From assembly GCA_012513395.1 (NCBI GenBank), contig JAAZCH010000166.1:1-64000 (forward strand): a stretch of 64,000 nucleotides of DNA. Reading direction: 5' to 3'. The position numbers were made by a program, and so were the translations under genes. The notes under the pieces are model-generated. The model saw nothing but the letters and a program-made list of their open reading frames with translations. It was not told where the DNA came from and ran no database searches. Of the stretch, positions 54,820 through 64,000 are shown in pieces (the stretch's first letter is position 1; each line of letters begins with the position of its first letter). The stretch comes from Tissierellia bacterium. Lineage in GTDB: Bacteria; Bacillota_A; Clostridia; Tissierellales; Peptoniphilaceae.

Positions 54820-54832
54820 TAATGAGGTGAAT

Positions 54833-56836
54833 ATGAATAAATTTGTTTTAAAATCGGATTATACTCCGATGGGAGATCAACCTCAAGCTATAGACAGTTT
54901 AGTAAATAGTATTAATTCCAATAACACTGACCAGATCTTACTGGGTGTTACTGGTTCAGGAAAGACATACACAATGGCCAATGTGATTGAAAGAGTTCAA
55001 AAACCCACATTGGTAATTGCTCATAATAAAACGTTGGCATATCAATTAGCTAGCGAATTTAAAGAGTTTTTCCCAGATAATGCAGTGGAATACTTCGTTT
55101 CATATTATGATTATTATCAGCCAGAGGCGTATGTTCCTCAGTCTGATACTTTTATTGAAAAAGATTCCTCTATTAACGATGAAATTGATAAATTAAGACA
55201 CTCTGCTACACTGTCTCTTTTTGAAAGAAGAGATGTAATAATTGTAGCTTCAGTATCATGTATTTATGGCTTGGGTGACCCGATAGATTATAGTACTCTG
55301 GTCTTATCTTTACGACCAGGGATGATTAAAGATAGAAATGAAGTAATAAGAAAGCTAGTAGAGATTCAGTATGATAGAAATGATTACGAATTTCAGAGGG
55401 GAACTTTCAGAGTCAAGGGAGATACTTTGGAAATATTCCCAGCGTCATCTTCAGAAAATACTTATAGGGTGGAATTTTTTGGCGATGAAGTTGATAGGAT
55501 AACGGAAATAAATTATTTAACTGGTGAAATTATAGGCTTCCGTAAACATATATCAGTATTTCCTGCGTCTCATTATGCTACTACACAAGAAAAAGTAGAA
55601 AAGGCTATTATAACAATTGAAGAAGAGCTAAAAGAAAGAATAAAATATTTTGAAGACAATGGAAAATTGTTAGAAGCTCAAAGAATTGAGCAAAGAACTA
55701 GATATGATTTGGAAATGCTAAAAGAAGTAGGATTTTGCTCAGGTATAGAAAACTATACAAAACATTTAAGTCAAAGGGAAGCAGGCTCTAGACCCTATAC
55801 CTTAATAGACTATTTTCCAAAGGATTTTATGACGATTATAGATGAGTCTCACGTAACTATTCCACAAATAAGAGGAATGTATGAAGGTGACAAATCTAGG
55901 AAGACGACATTAGTGGAGTATGGATTTAGACTTCCATCTGCTTTAGATAATAGACCATTACAATTTAAAGAATTTGAGAAAATGATGAATCAAACTATCT
56001 ATACATCTGCAACTCCTGGACCATACGAGCTTAATAAAACAGATACTATAGTGGAGCAGATTATTAGACCTACTGGGCTTATAGATCCAGTTATAGAAGT
56101 TAGACCTTCAAAAAATCAAATAGATGACATAATATCTGAGATAAATAGAGTTGTTGAAAATGACGAAAGAGTTTTAATCACTACCTTAACAAAAAAAATG
56201 GCAGAGGATTTGACTACCTATTTAAAAAAGATGGGCATAAAAGTTACCTATATGCACTCTGACGTAGAAACAATAGAGAGAATGGAAATAATTAGAAACC
56301 TAAGAATGGGTGAGCATGACGTATTGGTTGGAATAAACTTGCTACGTGAAGGTTTAGACTTGCCAGAGGTTTCTCTTATAATTATTTTAGATGCAGATAA
56401 AGAGGGTTTTTTAAGATCTGAAACATCTTTAATTCAAACTTCAGGTAGGGCTGCTAGAAATATTAATGGTAAGGTCATAATGTATGCAGATACAATCACT
56501 AAAAGTATGGCTAAAACTATTGAAGAAACTAAAAGAAGAAGGGAAATTCAAAATCAGTATAATATCGAACATAATATTACACCAAGATCTGTAAAAAAAT
56601 CTATCAGGGATGTAATTGAATCGACTTTAGTAGCAGAAGATACTGTAGATTATTCCAATAAATATTCAATGGATGATTTAGCTGCTATGATAGAAGTAAT
56701 AGAAGTTAATATGCTGGAAGCTGCGGAAAAACTTGATTTCGAGTTGGCTGCTGAATACAGAGATAAAGGTAAAGAATTAAGGAAATATTATAATAAGGCG
56801 AAAAAAAAATATGACAGAGAACAAAATCAAGATTAA
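54833..56836 (+). CDS. uvrB: Excinuclease ABC subunit B
   Basis: The 667-aa damage-verifying helicase of nucleotide excision repair. Walker A GVTGSGKT (38-45), the beta-hairpin region [53 protein letters not shown], and a C-terminal UVR motif ([18 protein letters not shown]). ATG 54833 is chosen over the in-frame GTG 54827, since GAGGTG (54825-54830) then becomes the ribosome binding site. Overlaps uvrA by 26 nt. Confidence 0.97.
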   Translation: MNKFVLKSDYTPMGDQPQAIDSLVNSINSNNTDQILLGVTGSGKTYTMANVIERVQKPTLVIAHNKTLAYQLASEFKEFFPDNAVEYFVSYYDYYQPEAYVPQSDTFIEKDSSINDEIDKLRHSATLSLFERRDVIIVASVSCIYGLGDPIDYSTLVLSLRPGMIKDRNEVIRKLVEIQYDRNDYEFQRGTFRVKGDTLEIFPASSSENTYRVEFFGDEVDRITEINYLTGEIIGFRKHISVFPASHYATTQEKVEKAIITIEEELKERIKYFEDNGKLLEAQRIEQRTRYDLEMLKEVGFCSGIENYTKHLSQREAGSRPYTLIDYFPKDFMTIIDESHVTIPQIRGMYEGDKSRKTTLVEYGFRLPSALDNRPLQFKEFEKMMNQTIYTSATPGPYELNKTDTIVEQIIRPTGLIDPVIEVRPSKNQIDDIISEINRVVENDERVLITTLTKKMAEDLTTYLKKMGIKVTYMHSDVETIERMEIIRNLRMGEHDVLVGINLLREGLDLPEVSLIIILDADKEGFLRSETSLIQTSGRAARNINGKVIMYADTITKSMAKTIEETKRRREIQNQYNIEHNITPRSVKKSIRDVIESTLVAEDTVDYSNKYSMDDLAAMIEVIEVNMLEAAEKLDFELAAEYRDKGKELRKYYNKAKKKYDREQNQD

Positions 56837-59642
56837 AGGCGCAAAAGTCCACAACTTAAAAAATGTGGACTTAGAATTACCTAGAGATAAATTTATAGTT
56901 TTTACAGGGATTTCAGGCTCTGGTAAATCTTCTCTTGCATTTGACACAATATATGCAGAAGGACAAAGACGATATGTAGAGAGCTTATCTAGTTATGCTA
57001 GGCAGTTTTTAGGACAAATGGATAAGCCCGATGTAGAAAATATTGAAGGCTTGAGTCCTTCTATAGCAATAGACCAAAAAACTACGAGTAAAAATCCTAG
57101 ATCTACAGTAGGAACTACTACGGAAATTTATGATTATTTGAGATTGTTGTATGCTAATATAGGTGTACCGTATTGTCCTAAATGTGGAAAACCCATAGAA
57201 AGCATGACCATAGACCAAATGGGGGACTATGTAAAATCTTTAAATGAAGGAACTAGGATAATGATCTTGGCTCCTGTAGTAAGAGGAAGAAAAGGTGACC
57301 ATAGGGCTCTTCTTGAAAAAATTCAAAAAGATGGTTTTTCTCGCGTAGTTATTGACGGAGAGGTCATTACACTTGACGAAGAAATTCAATTAGACAGAAA
57401 CAAAAAGCATGATATAGAAATAGTTGTAGATAGACTAATCGTTAGAGATGACTTAGGAAATAGGCTATATGATTCCCTTGAATTAGCTGTGAAAGAAGGC
57501 GAAGGGATAGCTATCATTGACATCATAGGCGACAAAAGAGTAACTTTAAATACCGAATTAACATGTGTAAATTGTGGTATATCATATGAAGAAATCACTC
57601 CTAGACTGTTTTCTTTTAATGCTCCTTTCGGCGCATGTCCTACTTGTAACGGTATAGGATTCTCAAAGAGACCAGATATAAGAAAAATAATTCCAGATAT
57701 GAATAAATCAATTTCAGAAGGTGCTGTAGCAGCATATTCATCTGGTAAGGGAACCTATTATTTGACAATGATGGAAGCACTAGCAAAAGCTTATAATTTT
57801 GATGCAGACAGACCACTGACAGAAGCACCAAAAGAATTTATGGACGCTCTTCTCCACGGAAGTGATGAAACTATTAAATTTAAATTTAAAAGCTTTTATT
57901 CAGGAAATAGAGATTACTCAGGGGACTTTGAAGGAATTATTCCTAATCTAAAAAGAAGATTTGAATCTACTTCTAGTGATTTTAGTCATGATCGTATTGA
58001 TGATTTTATGACAGAAGTGACATGTCCTGACTGCCATGGAAAAAGATTAAAACCAGAAGTGCTTTCTATAAAGATAGACGGAAAATCCATCTCAGATTTC
58101 ACTGAAATGAATATTGACGACGAAATCGAATTTATTGAAAACTTGGTATTATCAGAAAAAGATAAAATTATTGCCGAACAGATAGTTAGAGAAGCTAAAT
58201 CCAGGTTGTACTTTTTAAAGGAAGTAGGATTAAATTATTTAAATTTAGCAAGAATGACAGGTACACTTTCTGGAGGAGAAGCTCAACGTATTAGGTTGGC
58301 CACACAAATAGGTTCCAAGTTGGTTGGCGTAACTTATGTACTTGATGAGCCAAGCATTGGGTTGCACCAAAGAGATAACCATTTGCTTTTAGCTAGCTTG
58401 AGAGAATTAACTGATATAGGAAATACACTGATTGTAGTTGAACATGATGAAGATACTATGGAAGCTGCTGATCTAATCGTCGATATAGGACCTGGTGCAG
58501 GAGTACATGGTGGAGAAATAGTTGAAGTCGGTAGTATATCTAAAATAAAAAGAAATAAGCGATCCATAACTGGGGCATATTTATCAGGAAAGAAATTTAT
58601 TCCAATTCCAGAAACTAGAAGAAATGGAAATGGCAATATATTAAAAGTAATAGGAGCTAGAGAAAATAATTTAAAAAATATAGACGTAGAATTTCCCTTG
58701 GGAAAATTTATTGCAGTGACAGGAGTATCAGGATCTGGAAAGTCTTCTTTAATAAATGAAATATTATCAAAAAAACTGTGGCAGAACTTTTTCAATCCTA
58801 GTATCATACCAGGAGACTTTGATAAAATTGAAGGCATAGAAAACTTAGATAAGGTGGTAATGATAGACCAAAGTCCCATTGGAAGGACTCCAAGGTCAAA
58901 TCCTGCGACCTATACTGGGTCTTTTGATATAATTAGAGATATATTTGCAAACACAATTGAATCAAAAACAAGAGGTTATAAGAAGGGACGATTTAGCTTT
59001 AACGTTAAAGGTGGAAGATGCGAAGCTTGTAAGGGCGATGGAATTATAAAAGTAGAAATGCATTTTTTATCTGATGTATATGTTCCCTGCGAAGTTTGTG
59101 GAGGAAAAAGATATAATAGAGAAACGCTACAAGTAAAGTATAAGGGTAAAACTATTTCTGAAATTCTTGAAATGACCGTTGATGAAGCGATTGAATTTTT
59201 TGATGTTTACGAAAGATTAAAAAATAAATTACAAACCCTTCATGATGTGGGATTAGGTTATATAAAAATCGGACAACCTTCCACACAACTTTCAGGAGGA
59301 GAAGCTCAGAGAATAAAATTGTCCACGGAATTAAGTAAAATATCTACTGGCAAAACCCTTTATATTCTTGACGAACCCACAACAGGGTTGCACACGGCTG
59401 ACATACACAAACTAATAGATGTTTTAAATAGACTGGTAGATACGGGTAGTACTGTTATCGTAATTGAACATAATTTGGACGTAATAAAGTCTGTAGATTA
59501 TGTTATAGACTTGGGACCGGAAGGTGGCGAAGGAGGAGGGACAGTAGTGGCTACTGGAACTCCCGAAGAAGTTGCCCAAAATAAAAATTCTTATACTGGA
59601 ATTTTCTTAAATAAAATCTTAAATAAAGAAAATAATTCATAA
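56811..59642 (+). CDS. uvrA: Excinuclease ABC subunit A
   Basis: The 943-aa damage-recognition ATPase. Two ABC modules: Walker [11 protein letters not shown] (~32-41) and [11 protein letters not shown] in the second half, and signatures [13 protein letters not shown] and [12 protein letters not shown]. Zinc modules are visible as [10 protein letters not shown], then CVNCG...CPTCNG, and CEACKGDG...CEVCGG. Complete to the C-terminus. It starts inside the end of uvrB just after a run of nine A residues. Confidence 0.97.
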   Translation: MTENKIKIKGAKVHNLKNVDLELPRDKFIVFTGISGSGKSSLAFDTIYAEGQRRYVESLSSYARQFLGQMDKPDVENIEGLSPSIAIDQKTTSKNPRSTVGTTTEIYDYLRLLYANIGVPYCPKCGKPIESMTIDQMGDYVKSLNEGTRIMILAPVVRGRKGDHRALLEKIQKDGFSRVVIDGEVITLDEEIQLDRNKKHDIEIVVDRLIVRDDLGNRLYDSLELAVKEGEGIAIIDIIGDKRVTLNTELTCVNCGISYEEITPRLFSFNAPFGACPTCNGIGFSKRPDIRKIIPDMNKSISEGAVAAYSSGKGTYYLTMMEALAKAYNFDADRPLTEAPKEFMDALLHGSDETIKFKFKSFYSGNRDYSGDFEGIIPNLKRRFESTSSDFSHDRIDDFMTEVTCPDCHGKRLKPEVLSIKIDGKSISDFTEMNIDDEIEFIENLVLSEKDKIIAEQIVREAKSRLYFLKEVGLNYLNLARMTGTLSGGEAQRIRLATQIGSKLVGVTYVLDEPSIGLHQRDNHLLLASLRELTDIGNTLIVVEHDEDTMEAADLIVDIGPGAGVHGGEIVEVGSISKIKRNKRSITGAYLSGKKFIPIPETRRNGNGNILKVIGARENNLKNIDVEFPLGKFIAVTGVSGSGKSSLINEILSKKLWQNFFNPSIIPGDFDKIEGIENLDKVVMIDQSPIGRTPRSNPATYTGSFDIIRDIFANTIESKTRGYKKGRFSFNVKGGRCEACKGDGIIKVEMHFLSDVYVPCEVCGGKRYNRETLQVKYKGKTISEILEMTVDEAIEFFDVYERLKNKLQTLHDVGLGYIKIGQPSTQLSGGEAQRIKLSTELSKISTGKTLYILDEPTTGLHTADIHKLIDVLNRLVDTGSTVIVIEHNLDVIKSVDYVIDLGPEGGEGGGTVVATGTPEEVAQNKNSYTGIFLNKILNKENNS

Positions 59643-59644
59643 GT

Positions 59645-59673
59645 TTTATATTTTTATAAATATGAGTTATAAT
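59645..59673 (+). promoter_or_regulatory. Possible polA promoter
   Basis: TTTATA (59645-59650), 17-nt spacer, perfect TATAAT (59668-59673). Predicts a transcript starting near 59680, just before the leader hairpin. Confidence 0.5.
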
Positions 59674-59686
59674 AATATGATGTAAG

Positions 59687-59722
59687 ATACTGGATGGGTG
59701 AAAATTTTCTAACATCCAGTAT
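59687..59722 (+). other. Perfect 10-bp hairpin in the polA leader
   Basis: ATACTGGATG (59687-59696) pairs perfectly with CATCCAGTAT (59713-59722) across a 16-nt loop rich in A and T. No U-tract follows on either strand, so it is not an ordinary terminator. It lies between the putative start of transcription and the GAGGAGATG ribosome binding site of polA. Confidence 0.55.
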
Positions 59723-59743
59723 AAAAGATTAGAGGAGATGTAA

Positions 59744-62386
59744 ATGGACAAATATCTAATCATAGACGGGAGTTCAATACTTTTTCGAGCATTTTATGCT
59801 TTGCCGCCTATGAGTACAAAGACAGGGAAAAGTACAAATGCTGTATTGGGTTTTTTGAATATATTATTAAAAGCACTGGAGCTAATAGAACCAACTGGTG
59901 TTGGTGTGTGTTTTGATTTATCTGGACCAACTTTTAGATCAGATATATATGTGGATTACAAAGCCAACAGATCTCTTGCACCAGAAGAACTTTCGGAACA
60001 ATTTGGATATATTAAAGAAATTTTAACAGCTTTTAAGGTAAATTATTACGAATTGCCAGGTTATGAAGCAGATGATATAGCAGGAACACTAGCAAAAGAA
60101 TTAAGTAACGCAGAGAATGAAGTTTATTTGTTGACAGGAGATAAAGATTACTTACAATTAGTAAATGAATCTACAAAACTTCTATATACAAAAACTGGTA
60201 TCAGTGAATTGGGAATTTATGATGTCGAAACGATTTACTCAGAGATGGGTATTACTCCAAAGCAAATTGTAGATCTAAAAGCTTTAATGGGCGACAAGTC
60301 TGATAATATTCCAGGTATTCCTGGAGTAGGAGAAAAAACAGCTTTAAAATTAATACAAGAATTTGGAAGCATCGAAAATCTTTATGAAAATATTGGGAAT
60401 TTGAAAATAAATAAAACAAATCAAAAAATTATTGATAATAAAGATATTGCATTTATTAGCAAAGAACTTTCCAAGATAGATACTGATGTGAGCCTAGACT
60501 TTAAAATAAGCGATTTAAAACTAGTTAAATATGATGACATTTTGCTCGGTGAAATTTTAAATAAATATGAGCTTAACTCTATCATGAAAAGATTGGAAGT
60601 TCAGGATGAGAGTACACTTTTAGAAGAAGTATCAAAGAAAAATATAAAAAATAATGAACCCATAGAAGAGATAGTTAACACTGTAAAAGAAAATGGGTAC
60701 TTTGCATTTAAATTTTTGACAAGTAATAAGCCCTATTTAGGGGGTAAAATTTTTAAAGTGGGGTTATTGTGTAATAATACCTATTTTATTAATGATATTG
60801 AAGATGGTAATATTGAATTTTTAAATGATTTATTTAAAGATGAAAAAATTGTAAAAATAGGATATGAAATCAAGGAAGATATTCTTCACATAATAAGCCA
60901 AAATATGGAATTGAAAAATTATTTGGGAGATGTTGTAATCGCTGAATATTTACTAAATCCAACGGATTCAGATTATTCAATGGATAGAATAGCTGCAAAA
61001 TATGGAATTACCCTAGAAGCTAACTTTCCTGATAAAAAAGCATTAAAAGACAACTCTGAACATTGGGAAAATAAGGTTCAAGATGATTATTTACTATCAA
61101 TATTGGAGTTGATTGATGAAGTTCACAATCTCCAATTATCTAAGCTTGAAGATTATGATATGCTTAAACTATATAACGAAATAGAATTACCCCTAGTATA
61201 CGTACTTGCAGATATGGAGTACACTGGAGTTCAAGTTGACAAAGATGCACTAATAGAAATTGGCAAAAATTTGGAATTAGAGTTAGAGGGACTTGTTGAA
61301 AATATTTATATTCAGGCAGGAGTAGAATTTAACATAAACTCTACAAAGCAATTGGCAGAAATTTTGTTTGAGAAACTAAAATTGCCCGTAATTAAAAAAA
61401 CCAAAACAGGATATTCTACAGATATTGAAGTATTAGAAAAACTAGAAGATAAGCATGAAATTATAAGTTATTTAATTAGATACAGAACCATCTCTAAACT
61501 GAAAAATACTTATGTTAATGGAATGATGGTTTACATTAACGAAATGACAGGTGGAAGAATTCACTCTAATTTCAACCAAACTGTAGCAGCTACAGGTCGA
61601 CTTTCTAGTCAAGATCCTAACTTGCAAAATATTCCTGTTCGTACGGAAGAGGGCAGACAATTAAGAAAGATTTTCACAAAAACTAATGAGAATAATAAAT
61701 TAATAGATGCAGATTATTCACAAATAGAACTTAGGTTGTTGGCAGATATTTCAGAAGACGCAAATATGATAGAATCTTTTATAAATAAAGAAGATATCCA
61801 TACTACAACAGCAGCAAAAGTATTCGACGTTTCAATGAATGAAGTAACTCCATTACTACGAAGTAGAGCAAAAGCGGTAAATTTTGGTATAGTTTATGGG
61901 ATAAGTGATTATGGATTGTCACAAGATTTAAATATATCTCGAAACGAAGCCAAGTCCTACATTGAAAATTATTTAAATAGGTTTTCTGGAGTAGGCAAAT
62001 ACATGGATGAAATAGTTAAACAAGCCAAAAAAGATGGATTTGTTGAGACTAAGTTTGGCAGGAAACGATTTTTGCCCGAATTGAGCTCTAGAAATAGAAA
62101 TATTAGAAATTTTGGAGAACGTATTGCGTTGAATATGCCAATACAAGGTACCGCTGCAGATATAATAAAAATAGCAATGGTTAATGTTTACTTTAAATTA
62201 AAAGAAAGTGGATACAAATCAAAATTAATTTTACAAATTCATGACGAATTGATAGTTGAAGCTTTTATTGATGAAATGGAAGAGGTAAAAAAAATACTTG
62301 TAGAAGAGATGGAAAATGCTGTAAAATTAAAAGTACCACTTACAGTGGATATTGATATTGGAGATTCTTGGTATGAAACAAAATAA
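59744..62386 (+). CDS. polA: DNA polymerase I
   Basis: An 880-aa repair polymerase. The 5'-3' exonuclease domain (1 to ~290) has LIIDGSSILFRAFYALPP, GYEADDIAGTLA, GDKDYLQL and GDKSDNIPG. The middle domain (~295-470) keeps the fold but the first D-x-E of proofreading is replaced (GYFAFKFLT where FDTET is expected). 3'-5' exonuclease is therefore probably lost, as in Bst and Taq. Polymerase motifs A (DADYSQIELRLLA), B (RSRAKAVNFGIVYG) and C (QIHDELIVE) are intact. A GAGGAG site precedes ATG 59744. Overlaps coaE by 14 nt. Confidence 0.97.
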   Translation: MDKYLIIDGSSILFRAFYALPPMSTKTGKSTNAVLGFLNILLKALELIEPTGVGVCFDLSGPTFRSDIYVDYKANRSLAPEELSEQFGYIKEILTAFKVNYYELPGYEADDIAGTLAKELSNAENEVYLLTGDKDYLQLVNESTKLLYTKTGISELGIYDVETIYSEMGITPKQIVDLKALMGDKSDNIPGIPGVGEKTALKLIQEFGSIENLYENIGNLKINKTNQKIIDNKDIAFISKELSKIDTDVSLDFKISDLKLVKYDDILLGEILNKYELNSIMKRLEVQDESTLLEEVSKKNIKNNEPIEEIVNTVKENGYFAFKFLTSNKPYLGGKIFKVGLLCNNTYFINDIEDGNIEFLNDLFKDEKIVKIGYEIKEDILHIISQNMELKNYLGDVVIAEYLLNPTDSDYSMDRIAAKYGITLEANFPDKKALKDNSEHWENKVQDDYLLSILELIDEVHNLQLSKLEDYDMLKLYNEIELPLVYVLADMEYTGVQVDKDALIEIGKNLELELEGLVENIYIQAGVEFNINSTKQLAEILFEKLKLPVIKKTKTGYSTDIEVLEKLEDKHEIISYLIRYRTISKLKNTYVNGMMVYINEMTGGRIHSNFNQTVAATGRLSSQDPNLQNIPVRTEEGRQLRKIFTKTNENNKLIDADYSQIELRLLADISEDANMIESFINKEDIHTTTAAKVFDVSMNEVTPLLRSRAKAVNFGIVYGISDYGLSQDLNISRNEAKSYIENYLNRFSGVGKYMDEIVKQAKKDGFVETKFGRKRFLPELSSRNRNIRNFGERIALNMPIQGTAADIIKIAMVNVYFKLKESGYKSKLILQIHDELIVEAFIDEMEEVKKILVEEMENAVKLKVPLTVDIDIGDSWYETK

Positions 62387-63011
62387 ACCTTATATAGTAG
62401 CCGTAACTGGTGGAATAGCTACTGGAAAAAGCACTGCTTTGAATTATATAAAGATGAGAGGATATGAAGTAATTGAATTTGACGTCATAGGACATAATGT
62501 ATTGATGGATAATTTGGTTGTAAGTCAATTGTCTCAAATATTTGGAAATGCGATCTTAGACGAACAAGGAAATATTAACAGAAAAGCATTGGGCTCAGTA
62601 GTATTTGCAGATAAGGAGAAGCTTAATATTTTAAATAATATTTCTCATCCGAAAATTTATGAAATTGCCTCTAAACAAATAGAATCATTTAAAGATGAAG
62701 ATATAATTTTCTTAGACATACCTTTACTTTACGAAACAAAAAATAACTTTACGGACTTTTATAAGAAAATCAATGAAGTATGGGTTATTTCTAGCAGAGA
62801 AACTGTTCAAACAAGTAGATTGATGATAAGAGACAAAATTTCCATTGAAGAAGCACAAAATAAAATCAAGTCTCAGATGTCTTTAAAAGTAAAAGAAAGA
62901 TTGGCAGATGAAGTTATCTATAACAATTCAGATATCTATGCTTTATATGAAGAGATAAGAATTGAATTAAACAATTTAGGAAAAAGAGTTAGCTTTAAAT
63001 ATGAAAAATAA
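62373..63011 (+). CDS. coaE: Dephospho-CoA kinase
   Basis: A 212-aa P-loop kinase performing the last step of CoA synthesis. VTGGIATGKST near the N-terminus, EFDVIGHNV, HPKIYEIA, IIFLDIPLLYE and SSRETVQTSRLMIRD follow the family pattern. The start is ATG 62373 with GGAG about 10 nt upstream inside polA; an in-frame TTG at 62352 precedes that site. It overlaps polA by 14 nt and slt by 11 nt. polA-coaE is a common order in Firmicutes. Confidence 0.93.
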   Translation: MKQNKPYIVAVTGGIATGKSTALNYIKMRGYEVIEFDVIGHNVLMDNLVVSQLSQIFGNAILDEQGNINRKALGSVVFADKEKLNILNNISHPKIYEIASKQIESFKDEDIIFLDIPLLYETKNNFTDFYKKINEVWVISSRETVQTSRLMIRDKISIEEAQNKIKSQMSLKVKERLADEVIYNNSDIYALYEEIRIELNNLGKRVSFKYEK

Positions 63012-63624
63012 CCCATTGTTAGGATTTGTTAAAGTCACAATAGTTTTGATATTAATATTTATTATATGTATAAACCTGGCTTATCCTATTTTTTATAGTG
63101 ACTACGTGGAACAATATTCACGTAGTTTTGATGTGGATAAATACTTAGTGTATTCTATTATTAGAGCAGAAAGTAACTTTAATATAAATGCTACTTCTGA
63201 AAAAAATGCCAAAGGCCTCATGCAAGTTTTAGACGAAACAGGTAAAGAGATATTTGATGCATTGAATATCCCAAATGACCAGAGAAACCTATATGAACCT
63301 AAAACCAATATAATGGCAGGTACTTACTATATCAAATCATTACTAGATAAATATAATCAAAAAGAAATAAAAGCTGTTGCAGCATACAATTCTGGGATGT
63401 TAAATGTAGATAGATGGGCTGAACAGGATAGTTATAATTTTAAAGACAATATAGATTTTGCTGAAACACGAGCTTACGTTGAAAGAGTAGAAAGCAATAA
63501 AAAGATTTATATATTTTTGTATGAGAGATTAAATTTAGGTTGGACATCTTTGCCTAATGCTTTTGCAAAAGTAGGAGTATTTTTAAGAGATATTGTTAGA
63601 ACGATTAGAAGGTCGGTTGTATAG
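63001..63624 (+). CDS. Lytic transglycosylase (SLT domain)
   Basis: A 207-aa exported or membrane-anchored murein-cleaving enzyme. One hydrophobic segment (about 8-30), then the goose-lysozyme-like SLT fold: SIIRAESNFNINATSEKNAKGLMQV, with catalytic Glu57 in the ES motif and GLMQ at 72-75, and later AVAAYNSGMLNVDRW. Shares its first 11 nt with the end of coaE. Followed after 2 nt by a peptide-binding lipoprotein gene. Confidence 0.94.
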   Translation: MKNNPLLGFVKVTIVLILIFIICINLAYPIFYSDYVEQYSRSFDVDKYLVYSIIRAESNFNINATSEKNAKGLMQVLDETGKEIFDALNIPNDQRNLYEPKTNIMAGTYYIKSLLDKYNQKEIKAVAAYNSGMLNVDRWAEQDSYNFKDNIDFAETRAYVERVESNKKIYIFLYERLNLGWTSLPNAFAKVGVFLRDIVRTIRRSVV

Positions 63625-63626
63625 AA

Positions 63627-64000
63627 TTGAAAAAAATAATTTTATTAGTAGCTCTAATTTTAGTTTTTGTAAGTTGCAGAAGGGTTGAAACTGAAACAGA
63701 GTTTGTAGAACTGGACAAAACTGAACTATCGAGAATTTCTCCATCTCCTGGAGGAAGTATTATTGTCCCCTTAATTAACTATGAAACACTTAATCCTTTA
63801 TATTCGAATAATTCATCTATATATTATTTTTCAAAATTAGTTTATGACTCTTTGTTTATATATAATGAAGAGGGTCAAATTGAATCTAATTTAGTAGAGC
63901 ATTATGTTTTATCTCCAGATAAAATGACATTGACCTTGACGTTAAAAAATGATATTTTTTGGCATGATGGAAGTAAATTAACGACACAAGATGTTCTAGA
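63627..64000 (+). CDS. Oligopeptide-type ABC transporter substrate-binding lipoprotein, 5' part
   Basis: Open to the end of the window (124 codons seen). It begins with TTG 63627 and a lipoprotein signal peptide with FVSC (Cys17). After a Thr/Glu linker come GGSIIVPLINYETLNPLYSNN, YDSLFIYNEEG and LKNDIFWHDGSKLTTQDV, the N-terminal hallmarks of family 5 (OppA/DppA-like) binding proteins. It would capture peptides or similar solutes outside the membrane. Co-transcribed with slt; whether permease genes follow cannot be seen. Confidence 0.88.
   Translation, partial: MKKIILLVALILVFVSCRRVETETEFVELDKTELSRISPSPGGSIIVPLINYETLNPLYSNNSSIYYFSKLVYDSLFIYNEEGQIESNLVEHYVLSPDKMTLTLTLKNDIFWHDGSKLTTQDVL

Noticed and set aside
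58334..58879. 181-codon minus-strand open frame inside uvrA
   Set aside because: Antisense of conserved UvrA motifs; Ser/Ile/Pro-rich, no ribosome binding site.
1..64000. Mobile elements, CRISPR arrays, prophage, toxin-antitoxin pairs, tRNA and rRNA genes
   Set aside because: No transposase, integrase, repeat-spacer pattern, or cloverleaf with a conserved T-arm was found on either strand; the small Xre gene at 46988 pairs with a membrane protein, not a toxin.

Overview
The window is a chromosomal segment from a strongly AT-rich, low-GC Gram-positive anaerobe. Support for this comes from GGAGG-type ribosome binding sites, frequent TTG/GTG starts, a hybrid-cluster protein, a membrane pyrophosphatase, a BofA-family protein, a PhoP-box-like pst promoter, FtsEX with a PcsB/EnvC-type hydrolase activator, and a LexA box of the Bacillus/Clostridium type. 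The gene set would fit Tissierellia/Peptoniphilaceae or a nearby clostridial group; that placement is inference. I see no rRNA, tRNA, CRISPR array, transposase, integrase or phage gene. No intergenic gap exceeds 300 bases; the longest is about 240 bases (36407-36649).

Layout, left half. The end of hcp and then pncB (2-1833). A minus-strand membrane protein with two MltG/YceG-type N-terminal repeats and no catalytic domain (1887-2624). A long operon rluD-like, nucleoside kinase, ROK glucokinase, addB/rexB, addA and a small acidic helical protein (2738-12718). secG with the membrane pyrophosphatase (12812-15054). An alpha/beta hydrolase, a membrane-anchored MurF-like ligase and ddl (15143-18595). 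Then a DsbA/FrnE-type protein, trmL, a Na/Pi cotransporter, trxB and a membrane DnaJ protein (18724-23499). A minus-strand TlpA lipoprotein, a GT4 glycosyltransferase, an M29 aminopeptidase, and minus-strand pepA-galU (23545-29096). An HD-domain protein precedes the phosphate regulon pstS-pstC-pstA-pstB-phoU-phoP-phoR (29887-36406), which sits behind 11-bp-spaced PhoP-box-like repeats.

Layout, right half. An ATP-grasp ligase/esterase pair of unknown product (36650-38567). dnaX-ybaB-recR-hutU (38733-43306), ftsH, cobO, a minus-strand glutaredoxin, a bofA / DUF2975 / Xre-regulator cluster, then apbE with a small membrane protein. A minus-strand pair encodes 5-formyl-THF cyclo-ligase and a CofE-like gamma-glutamyl ligase (48901-50659). 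Then ftsE-ftsX-pcsB/envC-ctpA (50733-54744), LexA-box-controlled uvrB-uvrA (54833-59642), and polA-coaE-slt followed by the start of an oligopeptide-binding lipoprotein (59744-64000).

Most genes are housekeeping, and most transcription units end at clear hairpins, several of them shared by convergent genes. The most interesting points are: a PstS whose two lobes are circularly permuted; an AddAB pair in which both nuclease domains carry a possible Fe-S cysteine set; a CofE homologue paired with a folate gene; the ATP-grasp/esterase pair; the catalytic-domain-less MltG-like protein; and a perfect 10-bp hairpin in the polA leader.
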